Origin: Symbiodinium microadriaticum
Taxonomy: Eukaryota > Sar > Dinophyceae > Suessiales > Symbiodiniaceae
Length of the DNA stretch: 64,000 bases
Reading direction: 5' to 3'
Assembly: GCA_001939145.1 (NCBI GenBank)
Contig: LSRX01000248.1
Coordinates: 90,468 to 154,467 of the forward strand
The notes under the pieces are model-generated. The model ran no database searches. It had not been told where the DNA came from and saw nothing but the letters and a program-made list of their open reading frames with translations. Every line of letters starts with the position of its first letter. The stretch's first letter is position 1. This document shows, piece after piece, positions 33,001 to 43,925 of the stretch. A program made the position numbers and the translations under genes.

Positions 33001-35290
33001 GTAGCTGAGTAGCGGAAGCTTCCAGTCGTCGGTCGATCTCCAGTGTGCCTTTCCTGGCCGCATTGCGGCATTTCAATAGACGATTCGCTGTCAACACGAA
33101 GGCAAGCTCAGTCCTGGCAGCTGCTTCATGTATGACATTATTTGTGACAGATTATGTGGTGTGACTCATGGCTGGTTGCGCCACGGCAAGTGGATGAAAA
33201 CGGATACATTTGCCTAGCACAATGAATGGAAGGTTGCTCAGTCACCAGGACCGGGCATTGTGCGAAGACTTTTTCAATTCAGTGACTAAGTGAGTGCCAG
33301 AAATAAGCTTTTTCCATGAAACTTTCTAGCATGGCCTGGTTCACCTGCGAATTGCTGAACACTGCTTGGGTGAACAATGTTTGTTATAAGGATCGCATAC
33401 TCCCTCAAATGGGTAGTTCTTTAAGTTAGTGTCCGTTTCAGGGTCCTTCTTATAAGGGTGCCATACTATATTGGGGACCGAATAAGGGACCTTAATTTAG
33501 AGAATTACCCAATTCAAGAAATCTGACGTGGGAAGACATGCCAGCATTGCAAGGCTCGTGGGGAGCCTAGCTTGTAGCTTCTTGCTACGATTTGCAAGCA
33601 CAGCTCGGAGATGGTTTGGACGGCAGCTGAGAACGGAGTTTTATGCAAGAAGCAAGCCTGTAGCCTTGTGAAATTATGTCAAGCCCTGATCGCTTAGTTT
33701 GCCAACAGGAGGCCGCAGGATGCACCGAGTGCGCCGTCGTGCCAACCGTCTTCCGAGCTCTAACCCCTTGGGCCCAGTCGCCCCAGTCCATGAATCGGCT
33801 GAAAGCGGTGACGGCCAGCAGTGCTATCGGCAGGGTGCATTGGCAACACTGGCTGCATGCATTGGGGCGCCCCGACACCAGTACAATGAATTGAGTTTGT
33901 GCACGTGTTGGGACCAACACACATCTTCCATCTTGCAGTCGGAAGTAATGTCGGGTGTTGGTGGTAGATCCTTGGGATGCTGCCTGCTGCAGCTCACTTG
34001 AGCGAAGCTTCAGGGGAGCAGGAGTCAAATTGAAGAATGCATTTCCCGCGACTTCCCGCCATGCATGAAGCATTCCTCGCTTAGTTGCAGTACTGCACCT
34101 GGCTTTCTTCCATTTCCATCTGTCGAAATGCATAGCAAGGCGGAATTTAAGTTTGTGGCTCTGCAAATTCTGGCATGTTGCTGTTGCATCAGCTCAGTGC
34201 CCCATCACCATGCACTCACGGATGTCCTCGCTCACAGGAGGCCACCCGAGTGCCGCGACAGAGTCACTAGGCTTCCATGTTTCATGCTGGCACTGCAAAA
34301 CTGACTGGGTCTGAAGGCGAGGACGGAGATGCTAGACTGAAGTGTGACATAACAGATACGGGCAACTCTCGTACCTTGCATGGCCAGCGTGGACTCTATG
34401 TTTGAAGGCTTGTATTAGCTCACCATGGCCTCTTGGCAGTTCATTGTGTCACAGTTGTTTTCCGTTCGCAAGTAGCAGGCTAGCAGTCTATCATGCGTGG
34501 ATGGTGCGTGAAAGCTGCGAACGTGTTGCGGCCTTGTCTACCAAGAGCGAGAGACTCACGTTTTGGGTGGGTTGTGTCGGATTTAACAGCTTTGTTTCCG
34601 TGCAGGATTGGCCTTGTGACCTCCCAGGCTACGGCTAAGCTGCCAGGCGACGACAGCAAATGTCTCGACCTGACAGAAGGTGCTGTTGAATGTTGCAGCA
34701 GATGTGGAATTAAAGGTTGCAGCTGGGCAACAGCTGAAGGGCCAGAACCAGAACTGCGGCGGTGGCTAGGGCGAGTCTGAAAAAGCACCCTGCTACCCCG
34801 TGGTTTCCTGAAACGCAACTCGCCGCGCTGGGAGCCAAAAGCAGAGCGGTGGCTGAGCCTCTGCTGGGTACTCTTGGGAAAGCCCATGCGCTCCATGCCA
34901 GCAGGCCCAGGAGGCCCAGGAGCCTTCCACAAAGCGGCTGTGTCGATCACAGGCTCGGCATTGCACAGCACGGGCGAGACATGGCGAGACCAAAAGCCGA
35001 CTTCACTGCTGTGAGGTCCTTCCACGAGTCCCCGATGGCGTACGGCCTGACAATGCCCGAAATATCCTTTGCCTGCGGATCGGCACGGGGCTCGGGCCGT
35101 TTGCACCCGTTGTTGGAAAATTGGCGAACAGTCTCCTGCGAGTGGAGACTCAGTGCGAGCGCGCTGGAACAAAAGGGGAGTTCACGCGAAAGATTACAAC
35201 CCCCTGCAGGACTCGCTGAGGGTGTCTCCGCATGCGCAGCTGTTTGCCAATGCCTGCAGAGTGACCTGCAATTTGTGCAGAGTTTCGTCG
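30100..35290. other. About 5 kb without recognisable gene
   Basis: No motif recognised. Around 30,660-30,750 a segment with GCAAGCAAGCAAGAG and flanking purine-rich sequence weakly resembles 26,400-26,480, so the two may be members of one dispersed repeat. ORFs such as 33,585-34,166 (minus, 193 codons) and 34,762-35,290 (plus) lack motifs and have open antisense frames. A C-run lies at 32,543-32,556. Confidence 0.35.
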
Positions 35291-35291
35291 C

Positions 35292-36286
35292 CAGCTGTTC
35301 GATCCCGAATCACTTGGGCTACCCGAGAGATTTTGTTTTGACCAGCTTTGCTGATAGGAAGGGCTGAGGTTGCAAAGTGAAGCTAGAAGACAAGCTGACA
35401 GAGCTGCTGGCCGGCATTGGCGATGGATGCATGCTGGAAGAGGACTCCCCAGATGTCTCCTTTGTCCCTACTAAACTACTGGTGGACAGTCCGAGTGCAT
35501 CTGTTTGGCAAGCACCACCAACTTTTTTCCCCAATGTCTCTGGATCAGTACCATCAGGGCCGCATTGCATGTGCACACACACACACACACTCTCGGATCT
35601 ACATGCAGTTGGAGCTCATCACGTTGACACCAGTCTTATGATCCTCCCCAAAATAAAATGGAGGATGGGCACGGGGATGTCGTGACGCGGAGCATGATGC
35701 AAGGTTTCAACGACGCATGCAAAGAATCCGGAACCAGACTGACAGGAGGACAGACAGTATTCAATCCTTGGCCCATCGTTGGCGGGCCTCGTTAGAGCTG
35801 ATGGTTTGCAGCTGACGTTCGGTTGTCAGATCGCAGCAAATCTTGCACTCTGGCTGGGAGACCCGAACAGATGGCAGAAGGCCGTGCCTTGACATTGATT
35901 GATATTGACACAGCAGTTCGGGCTGTGAAGAAAGCCGAGGATGGAATGTCTTTGAGCCGCATGGCTGCCCTGTTGATGTCCAGGTATGGTGCACGCGGGG
36001 CCACTGACGTCACTAGTCACTGGCTTCGGTTTGTCAGTGGCACTGCAGAAGGCGTCTGTATCGTTGGATAATCAAAGGCTTGGCGGTTCATGAAAGTGGA
36101 ATCGATGCCGACTACCAGCTCACGAAGGGCTTTTCTGCAGAGACCTCCGGTGGGCTGCTTGTGGCATTGCCAGGAAGGGCGGCTGCAGAACAGCTTCTTT
36201 CGGCTCTGCGGGCGCCAGAGGATGGCCGGGATGCCGAGGCCATCGTTGGCCAGCTTGGGCTAGGGCCACTAAGTACACAGCTGTAG
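35292..36286 (+). pseudogene. Selenophosphate synthetase (SEPHS/SelD), intronless and frameshifted
   Basis: In eukaryotes the enzyme makes selenophosphate from selenide and ATP for selenocysteine synthesis. Pieces occur in order with almost no spacer: LFDPESLGLPERF, FADRKG-TGA-GCKV (active-site loop), KLTELLAGI, TFF then LDQYHQGRIACA, LSDLHAVGA, NKMEDGHGDVV with QGFNDACKESG, LTGGQTVFNPW, CQIAANLALWLGDPNRWQKA, SRMAALLMSRYGARGATDVT, TGFG, and SAETSGGLLVALP near the C-terminus, ending at TAG 36,284-36,286. All match the family, but frames change at least six times: near 35,320, in the TTTTTTCCCC run, in a CA run at 35,572-35,590, after MIL at 35,650, at a 7-bp duplication near 36,014, and after 36,060. 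Some 20 residues are missing after the NPW block. Length (about 1 kb) and lack of introns suggest a retroposed copy. The intronless state of the parent gene is not known. Confidence 0.85.
35365..35367 (+). other. In-frame TGA at the selenocysteine position of SEPHS
   Basis: Codon order AAG GGC TGA GGT TGC AAA GTG reads K-G-U-G-C-K-V. In SPS2-type selenophosphate synthetases the catalytic loop is KGUGCKV, with U encoded by UGA. The reading frame is open on both sides of this TGA. A SECIS element could not be established by eye in the downstream sequence. Confidence 0.85.
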
Positions 36287-36289
36287 TGC

Positions 36290-39200
36290 CTTCACAAGTG
36301 TCTTCTTTGAGAGACAAAGCGCCACTCTGGGAAGGTTGTGCGGCTCAGTGAGAATTTTTAAAAATGCTTGAGGTGTGACCTGGTTCCAGCTCCTAGTCAT
36401 AACTTGAGCGTGAATTATGGCTGCTTTCCGGTGTGTTGGTGTGTTGAAGGTCGAACAGTGACTTGGGTTTGCTCGCAGGCTTTGCCAATGAGTTCTCGCC
36501 GACCGTTTGTTCAGAGCACACATCTTAACCAGCCGCTGCAGTAGTTCTTCGAGCTTACTCCTGCTGCGATGCTATGCACAGCAACGCACGTTCGTTTTCT
36601 GTCACAGTGTTTCTCGACCGGTGCTGGAAGATGCTGGAGAATCCATCAACGGACTTCCAGTGCATCACTGTACAGCGCATTGCAAGTATCGGAGACAGAA
36701 CACAGTGCGACTTGCCAGGCAAAGTGAGCTTGCTGCTCAGCTGCTCGGAAGCTAAAGGGCCAGCTCTGCAACTAAAGCTGCCAAGGTCAGAAGCAGCTGC
36801 TCAGACAATTGGCAGAACAGGCTGCCGACTGCTTCGCTGATGCTGGCGAGACTGCAGCGAGCGACGATGAAACTGGTAGTTTGCATCGCAACGGCTGAAG
36901 CTGGTGCAGCTGGAAGTGCTACAGTCTGTTCCAAAAACTGCTGCAAGGCTCTCAGGTCTGCGCTTGACGTGCGATAATCCGACAGCATCTCCAGGTACAA
37001 CCTTCTTTAGTCTCTCACAACTCGAGCAGCTAACCATTGGCCGCCCAAGCAAATTCGAAGGCACAGGCCTTTGACTCTGTCGACTGTCATTGCAGCCTGC
37101 ATGGCTGCCCAGCCGCGTGGGCATGAAATTGCTCCACAAAGAGTTCGAGAAGGCTCATACCGAAATCCAGCCGTGTCGTGCCGTACCATCTTCGAAGCGT
37201 CAACCATTTCAGCTGTTTCGGTCCACCTTGCGGATCCGTGAGAGCTCTGAGTCTAGTGAGTCTACGGAAATGGCCATCTGCATTGTGACATCACCCACAG
37301 AGTCAGCATCAACTGGGAGCTGCGGCTGGCATTGAGCACTAACTTTCAAGTTTTTTCCATGCTGCGCTTACTTTCCATCCAGTCGCGATGGAGCCGTGGC
37401 CATCAGCTCGTTGCACCGGCTGTACCGGTTGTGCAGGCGCAGAGCTGACAGAGCTGACAGAGACATCCATATTTGTTTGCAGAGGCCTCTCTTGCTCTCC
37501 TTGCTCTCGTGGTCCCGTCCACTCGAAGCCCGCGAAGGGCGACCTTGAGCCCAGGTACCAGGAGGCTCGAGTGAGGACATGCGCCGCGCGGCTTCAGTTC
37601 TTTGACGTTCCTCAGGCCTTTGCGCTCTGCTTGGCTGGTCGAGCGGCTTCACTCTGCAGGAGAAGGTGGGCCCCATGCAAGTGCTGCAAGACCGAATGCA
37701 AGTTCACTGTTCCGAGTTAAGGGGAAATACCCAGATACCAGGCTTCGGAACATAGCCTCGGTTACTTTGTCGAGATGACGATGTGTCAAACATGCTTTGT
37801 CCGATTCCGGTAGCCGCCGGTGACCTGCACTACGTTCGTTAGTTCGTCCTGGTGAACCTCTCTTCCCTACTTCTCACGGAAGGCACGGACTGGCCCGTCG
37901 AGCCGGCACGCAGCCGAGTGCAACCTTGAGAGTGCTAGCCTCCCGCAGCTCTAAGGGAGGCTCAGCCGGGGTTTTTCTCCATTCCGCCAAGGCGCTCCCT
38001 GGGACGGCTTGTTCGGGAACACGCAGAAGGTTGTGATTCCCAACAGCACGAGAGAGGTGCCACAGGGCTGAGATACTTTGTGCGCGTCTGTGGGTCAACT
38101 CGAGATACAGCGGTCAAGAGGTCCAGATCAGAAACAGATTTGGCCACCTGCAGGTTTTAGACCAGCTCAAGAGCAGCAGTGAGCCCAGGGTGTGTATGGT
38201 CTTGCATACGACAGGCAAGAAGGAGCCATTGGCAATGAACTTTGTTAAATGAGGCATGGGCATTCTGGTTAAATCCGGTCTACCACGGGCTGATGTGGAC
38301 TTGCCAGAACCTGGACTGCAGAGCAGCAAGTTCTCCAGTCCTTTGTTCGCGTGTTTTTCTAGTCGGCAGGATCCTGTGTTAATTCGGAGCGCTCGAGTTT
38401 CTCAGGCGGGCCTCCGGCTTGGCTTGGAGAATGTCATGGACGCTTCGCGAAGTTTGCATGCTAAACTGTAGGAGTGTAGGACCTGCTGCAAGGGCAGTCA
38501 GGCAGCTAAATGCCGTCTGTTATTCGTGCAGGACCCCCTGATTCAGCCTGCGCCAGAGCCATCGAAAGCGCAAGTTCTTCAGGAGCGGCTTATTCTAGTT
38601 TCTGGCTGTGAACTCTCTCTCTTTGTCCCTTTCCTTCCCCCTGCCTCCACTGCGATGTGCGAATTGCCGTGAAAATTGCCTCTCGCCCTTCTCGATCTCT
38701 CACCAACTCTTTGGCACACCCTGACCTGCCTGAGTTTGGCAAGGCAGACCGCGAACTTGCCCGAGTCTTCCTGGCCATGTTCAAGGCGCTCCCATTTCAA
38801 CTCCTTGCTGCCAATCTCACACTTGGGGCGAAGGTGGTCAAAGACAGCCTGAGCATCGTCTTCCGCACCAACAAGCAAGCTGCCGCTGCAAAGAAACTCT
38901 GGGGAGATGCTGTCGGCAGCTCGCCACAAGTCGTGTGCAGATGTGGTGTCGAAATGCCCTTGAGATCTGTCACATCCCAACACCCTGCGGTTGGTTGTTG
39001 ATGTCCGCAACTTGACTTTTAAGGCTTGCTAGCCGGATCTCGTGGGTTAGCTAGGCCTTGACATGTCTACGGCTGCCTTTGCCAGAAACAGTTCAAACAG
39101 TCGGGCCCACAGGACTATATAGTTATTGGCATCCAGCATCACAGCATATCACAGCAGCATTCTATGGTCTGCAAGCACGCCCACACTTGCAGGTTGGATA

Positions 39201-39530
39201 GGCTTCCACTGTGCTCCTCGTTTTGCCATGTTCAGCTTGAGCGCATGGCTATGTTGCAGTAGTTTGAAGTTGAGCTTTGCATGTCACAAGCTACGGGTGT
39301 TTGCTAGCCGCAAAATTGTGAACGCACAGGCGCCGTGAGCTTTAGGCTTTAAGAGATCCGTTCACTGCGCATCCGCATTCAAATTGGTCCCGGAAATACA
39401 CTGGCCGGGTATGGCCGGTATGGCTGGGTGACGTGCCAGCTGGCTTCTATTCTCAGATTGCAGAGTGTATTGTGGAGTGTTCGTCACTTGTGTGTCCCAC
39501 AGGTGGTGGATTATTCCAGTCATGACAGTA
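36290..39530. other. About 3.2 kb without recognisable gene
   Basis: No gene recognised. The longest uncluttered frame is 38,657-39,001 (plus, 114 codons; contains PDLPEFGKADRELARVF and FKALPFQLLAANLTL), which has natural composition but no family I can name; its antisense frame (38,579-39,010) is equally open. Confidence 0.35.
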
Positions 39531-39536
39531 GCAAGG

Positions 39537-39625
39537 TGTCAGTGCACTTCACGTGTTGTGCCAGACGTTGCTGCTGCATTCAGGCACAAGGGTTCATGTG
39601 CCGGGCGCGGGGCCCTACACCAGCA
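39537..39625 (+). repeat. 5' LTR (89 bp)
   Basis: Starts TG and ends CA, as LTRs do. Compared with the 3' LTR it lacks 41 bp after CATGTG and one G in the CGCGGGG run. Very short for a copia LTR. Confidence 0.7.
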
Positions 39626-39626
39626 C

Positions 39627-39641
39627 TGGTAGCGGAGCGCT
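39627..39641 (+). promoter_or_regulatory. Probable primer binding site
   Basis: TGGTAGCGGAGCGCT begins one base after the 5' LTR. The TGGTAGC(A)GAG start resembles the complement of the 3' end of initiator methionine tRNA, the usual copia primer. Confidence 0.6.
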
Positions 39642-39663
39642 GTTTCGACTCCGGGCTTAGCCA

Positions 39664-40768
39664 TGCCGGCAGAACATGGAAGGACGTGGCAGCCGCGGCG
39701 ACAAGCTCAGCCGGGGCAGCCGCCCGCGACGGGTGGCGACGGGGATGCATCGGGAGACAACCCCGGGCCGAGCCAGGAGCAGCCCAACGGCACAGACAGA
39801 TCTGACCACTGCTTCGCAGAATGGCCGATGGACCGGCTCCTATATGGTGCCAGCGAGGGAAGTGGCACTGGCGGGGGCTCGTGCCAGGCGCTTTGGTGAT
39901 CTACGCGAACTGGTGCAGGACCGAGGCCGAGCGCGCCAAGGCGGAGGAGGTGACCACGACGAAGAAGAAGGACCGGAGCCAGGACCCCGAGGCCACCTCG
40001 ATCATTCCGGTTCCCGCCATCTCGGACCTAGGGGGTCGTTCCTCAGCTTTCGTGGGCAGTGGCAGGGCCGAGGCCGTTCTTCAGGCCCACGACCCGGAAC
40101 AAGCGCTGCGAGGAGACCACCGAGCCGGAGAGCAGCCGATCCGTGGGGCCAAGTCGGAGAATAGGGCCCGGGCCTTTGTCAATGGATGGGTGCGCTGGGC
40201 AAGGGCACCGAAGCATGTGCTGGCAGACCTCGACTCCGCCTTCAAGGACCAGTTTTTGGAGACCATGGACATGTTCGACACGCACGTGCGCTGTGCCGCG
40301 GGCCAGGCTCACTGGCAGAACGGGGTGGCAGAGCGCCACGGCGCAGTGTGGAAGGCCATCTGGGACAAGCTGGTGCCAGAACGGCACATAGTGGCGAGCG
40401 AGGTCGGGGAGGCAGCCGCAGCTGTTTCCGACGCGAAGAACCAGCTTCGCAACCGCAGCGGGTACTCTCCGAGACAATGCGTGTTCGGTGCCAACCAGCG
40501 GTTACCTGGCGATGTCTTTGAGGGCAGCGGCGAACGCAATTGCCACGAGGCCGACACCGCGGAGAGCAAGTTCGGGCGAAGCCAGGTCATCCGCATGGGC
40601 GCCCGAGCCGCCTACTACAATGGCCAGGCAAGCGACGCGGTGAAGAGGGCCTTTCACCACAAGAGCAACCTCCTTTCGATCCTGGAAAGCTGGTCTATGT
40701 GCACCGGCTGCGCCGCCCCGGAAAGGGCAAGAAGCCGATGCCGCACTGGATTGGGCCGGCAACGGTGA
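39664..40768 (+). pseudogene. Copia N-terminal remnant and integrase core (broken)
   Basis: A Pro/Gly-rich N-terminal piece from the ATG at 39,664 shifts frame near 39,820 and continues into the integrase core. ENRARAFVNGW and HVLADLDSAFKDQF carry the second catalytic aspartate, and GQAHWQNGVAERHG carries the catalytic glutamate about 33-35 residues later, then ERHIVASEVGEAA and GYSPRQCVFG follow. The first catalytic aspartate and the zinc-binding HHCC region are absent, consistent with an internal deletion that joined gag-like sequence to mid-integrase. The frame shifts again near 40,670, before the PPFDPGKLVYVHRL block. Catalytically dead. Confidence 0.8.
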
Positions 40769-41450
40769 TAGGCCGCGAGGGGTCTAACTATTGGCTGGCC
40801 CGTGGCGGCAGGTGTGTTTTGGCTGCACCGGAACACGTCCGAGCAGCCAAGCACGAAGAGGTCAGTGAGATGCTGCGCATGCGCCTGGCCCTCAACGAGG
40901 TGAGGGACCTCATGGACCGCGATGAGCAGCCCAAGCTTGTCGACTACTCCGACGACAACGTGGAACCTTCCGAGAACCTGGAGCTTGCCGCCGAGAACGA
41001 CCTCGAGGGCGGAGTGCCGGCCGACGCCAGCATGGAGGTGGAGGACGAGCGCTTTGCCCAGGCTCTGGACGAAGAGAGGAGGATCGAGCAGGCCACCCGC
41101 AACCACCAGCTCACCGATGTCGTGCCGGCCGTGGTGAAGCGCCAGAGGGCAGCCATCCTCAGCCGACAGGCCAGTGAGGCTGCGGCGAGTTCGGGCGGGG
41201 AGCGAGATTCTCGAGAAGTCCACATGGCTGCGCACCGCATCTCTGAGCGGGGCAAACAGAAGCAACTTGAGAAAGAAACCTCGTGGGGACAAATCCCTCC
41301 CGAGGAAAGGCAGCTTTACAGAGACGCCGAGCTTACCCAGTGGAAGGAGCACGTCGAGTTCGGTGCAGTTGGGGCTCTTTCCCTGGAGGAGAGCAGACAG
41401 GTCCTGGACACCGCCGACCACTCCCGCATTTTCCGGGCTCGCTTCGCTTA
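40660..41450 (+). pseudogene. Copia integrase C-terminal region and linker
   Basis: PPFDPGKLVYVHRLRR, MPHWIGPATVIG and GGRCVLAAPEHVRAAKHEE form the beta-rich C-terminal integrase module (GKLVYV...W.GPA.V). It is followed by a long acidic, charged linker reaching the start of the reverse transcriptase region (FRARFAYRDKNHSMR). The frame is open from 40,540 to 41,565, but sequence between the RDKN block and the DPDLGKKDM block is missing. No catalytic role by itself. Confidence 0.75.
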
Positions 41451-41469
41451 TCGTGATAAGAATCACAGC

Positions 41470-42140
41470 ATGCGACCCCGACTTAGGCAAGAAAGACATG
41501 GCGGTGGATGCTCCGACGGCCAACCGCCTGAGTCTCCTGGTGTGCTTGCAGATCGCGCTGGCTAGGGGGTGGCAGGCCTCAATCGCCGACGTCAAGGCCG
41601 CCTTCCTCAACGGAGTGGAGGCCCCGAGGCGCCTTTACTTCCGGCAACCCCGAAGGGGGATCCCGTCGCTCGAGGCGGGACAGATCATTGAGATCCTGAA
41701 AGGCGTCTTCGGACTAAGCACATCGCCAAAGCTCTGGTGGCTGAAGTTGTCCCGAGAGCTGCGCGAGATGTCATTCGATGTCCCGGGTGTTGGCAAGGTC
41801 GTCGTGGAGCCGAACGCCATCGACCCGTGCGTCTTCATGCTGAAGGGGGAGGGCCAGCACCGTGGACGACCTCCTCCTACTGGCGGCCGAGCCCCTCCGG
41901 ACTGTGGTGAAGAGCGAGCTGTCCCAGAAGTTTGCTGTGGATGGCTAGAAGGACGACAAGTTCGAGTACACGGGCTGCAGCTTTCTGAGTTCCACGGGGA
42001 CCATGTGACCGTGAAGCAGTCTGAGTATGCCCGGACCAGGGTCGAGAAGGTGAAGGTGCCGACTGACTTCACCGTGGCCGTGGAGGAGAACAGGACAGCT
42101 ATCGGTCTCCTGGCTGGCAAAGCAGACTCGTCCAGATCTT
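41470..42140 (+). pseudogene. Copia reverse transcriptase (RVT_2), broken
   Basis: DPDLGKKDMAVDAPTANRLS leads into IADVKAAFLNG, which contains the first catalytic aspartate, then RRLYFRQPRRGIP and KGVFGLSTSPKLWW. The second catalytic motif appears in a shifted frame as TVDDLLLLA at about 41,859 (canonical YVDD, so Tyr is replaced by Thr). A TAG follows at about 41,946 within FAVDG-stop-KDDKFEYTG, the frame shifts again near 42,000, and WLAKQTRPDLQFMVAQAQ at about 42,109-42,160 is the conserved end of RVT_2. Dead copy. Confidence 0.85.
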
Positions 42141-42146
42141 CAGTTC

Positions 42147-42982
42147 ATGGTGGCCCAGGCGCAGCGGAAGCAGAACAAGCCGACGGTGGGAGACCTTCGC
42201 GAGACGAACCGCCTCGTGGACGCAGCTCTCCGGCACCAGCACTGTGGGTTGACCCTCCGCCGCATCGAGGACCAGGACCTGGCCATTTTGGCCTACCATG
42301 ATGCCGCTTGGGGCAATGTCGAGCCGGAGGGCGCTTCGCCACAAGACCTGGAGTGGCAAGGCAACCACACCGTGGCCTCCCAGCTGGGCAGCCTCACCAT
42401 GTTGGTGGAGAAGAAGGCTTTGCAAGGTGAGCCGGCGAAGTTCAGCATCGTGGACTGGAAGTCCAAGGCCAGTGCAAGAGTATGTCGTTCTACTTTTGCT
42501 GGAGAGACGATGTCGGCCTGTGATGCCTTGGAAAGCGCACTTTACCAGCGCGGGCTCATGGCTTCCCTGTGTACCGGGCAGCTGCTCAAGGAGGCCGACG
42601 CCCGTGGGCTCATGCAGATCCCTGTGGTTACAGGGTTACAGACTGCAAGTCCCTGTACGATCATGTTCACAGGGAGGGCGCGCCCAAGGCACCAAGCGAC
42701 AAGCGCCTGGCTATAGACATTGCGGTGCGGACCTCCGCGGCACCTTGGTTCAAGAAGGACGCTCGCAATGGTTGGAGCGCTATGGTCCTGATGCCTGATG
42801 CTATGCCTTCGCCCGACAAGCCCTGCCGACTGCCTCTTCACTGGCTGCCGACAAGCGAGCAGCTGGCAGACTGTCTGACGAAGCGCCTTAAGGTCGACGA
42901 CTGGTGGCAGGATGTAATTCTCCGACCTTGCGCCTCCCTTTCAAAATTTGAAAAGGGAATGCCCAGCCAGAAAGAGCTTTGA
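42147..42982 (+). pseudogene. Copia RNase H, frameshifted by 8-bp duplication
   Basis: The first frame gives LAILAYHDAAWGN, a run through VDWKSKASARVCRSTFAGE and the helix SACDALESALYQ, then breaks at 42,626-42,641. The second frame resumes with TDCKSLYDHVH (a catalytic aspartate), DKRLAIDIA and LPTSEQLADCLTKRL, and ends QKEL at 42,982. The two frames are related by exactly the 8 extra bases of a GGTTACAG tandem duplication. Removing this lesion would still leave the other lesions upstream. The stop lies 5 bp before the 3' LTR. Confidence 0.85.
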
Positions 42983-42987
42983 ACCAG

Positions 42988-43118
42988 TGTCAGTGCACTT
43001 CACGTGTTGTGCCAGACGTTGCTGCTGCATTCAGGCACAAGGGTTCATGTGAGGAAAAAGGGTAGCAAGCCTTCGCGTTGCCAGTGCTGTGTCCGGGCGC
43101 GGGGGCCCTACACCAGCA
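42988..43118 (+). repeat. 3' LTR (131 bp)
   Basis: Identical to the 5' LTR over its first 64 bp, then contains 41 extra bases (43,052-43,092) before the shared CCGGGCGCGG...CACCAGCA end. A purine run GAAAAGGGAA lies about 30 bp upstream, not directly adjacent, so the polypurine tract is uncertain. Confidence 0.7.
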
Positions 43119-43792
43119 CAATATACAAGCCATCGGCTTAAGGCTTACGCAGCAGCTCCAATCGTCACTAAGACCGGTGTCTTCGCTTGTGACGGCAACC
43201 CTCAAGATTATCTTGGATGGGGATTCCGAACAGAGTTGCGAGGGAGGAATCAAGAAGGATGTGCGGAAAGGAAGGAGAAGCAGCAAGAAGAAGCATCGTT
43301 TTCTGCGACGAACAGACCTCGATGCCTGTTACTTGAGCTTTATAAGAGACCATCACTGGGCTGCTTCGCAGACTGTGATTCAACCAGTGGTTCATATTCA
43401 AATTCTTTCCAACCTACTCTTCTGCTTTGCAGAGTGTAGGGAGGATATCTTTCGATGCTCCGCATGCTGGCAACTTTGGCTCAAGACCGAGACTTGACTG
43501 ACTTGACGCCGAAAGGCTCAAGGCTCAATATACCGCCAAAAGTCCGCAGCTTTCTTTACTTTGCTTGCTGACTTCTGGTCCAATCGCGTGGGTGCCATCC
43601 CCTTGCACAGACCGACAACACAGCTTGCTCTGCGTGAGGCGAGGCGGGGTGCCTGCTCCTGCGGCCTCCTTTTTTTTTAATCGGGGACGTTAATGGACAT
43701 CAGGTGCAATCAATGCAAATGACAGTTGCACACACACAATGAGGCAAGTACGCCTCATGAGCATGTCTGATCGAACAGGGTATGTGGTCCCT

Positions 43793-43925
43793 AGCGGTTA
43801 ATGTTCGAAACCCAGCGGTTATTTATGCATCCCAGCGGTTAATCCAACATCCCAGCGGTTAATCCCACATCCCAGCGGTCAATTCCACATCCCCGTGTTT
43901 AACTCCACATCCCGGCGGTTAAATA
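43793..43925. repeat. CCCAGCGGTTAAT tandem repeat
   Basis: Seven or eight imperfect units of about 17-21 bp (CATCCCAGCGGTTAATCC). No unique spacers of constant length, so not a CRISPR array. Confidence 0.85.

Larger units (their letters stand above)
39537..43118 (+). mobile_element. Ty1/copia LTR retrotransposon, internally deleted and defective
   Basis: Direct repeats beginning TGTCAGTGC and ending CCAGCA bound the element and share an identical core of 65 bp (39,536-39,600 and 42,987-43,051, counting one shared base before TG). A tRNA-like primer binding site follows the left repeat. Between them, in the copia order, come integrase, reverse transcriptase and RNase H. Gag, protease and the first part of integrase are missing, which explains the total of only 3.6 kb. 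The flanking bases show no clear target-site duplication. Multiple frameshifts and a stop make it non-autonomous. Confidence 0.85.

Noticed and set aside
33585-34166. 193-codon minus-strand ORF
   Set aside because: No motif, skewed composition and an equally open plus-strand frame; probably chance.
38114-38329. Walker A-like CSPGSGKST on the minus strand
   Set aside because: The leading glycine is absent, no Walker B or flanking ATPase motif follows, and the surrounding frame has no support.
40654-41610. 318-codon minus-strand ORF
   Set aside because: Antisense shadow of the copia integrase-RT region, which has recognisable motifs on the plus strand.
43793-43925. CRISPR array
   Set aside because: Short imperfect tandem units without distinct spacers, in a eukaryotic genome.
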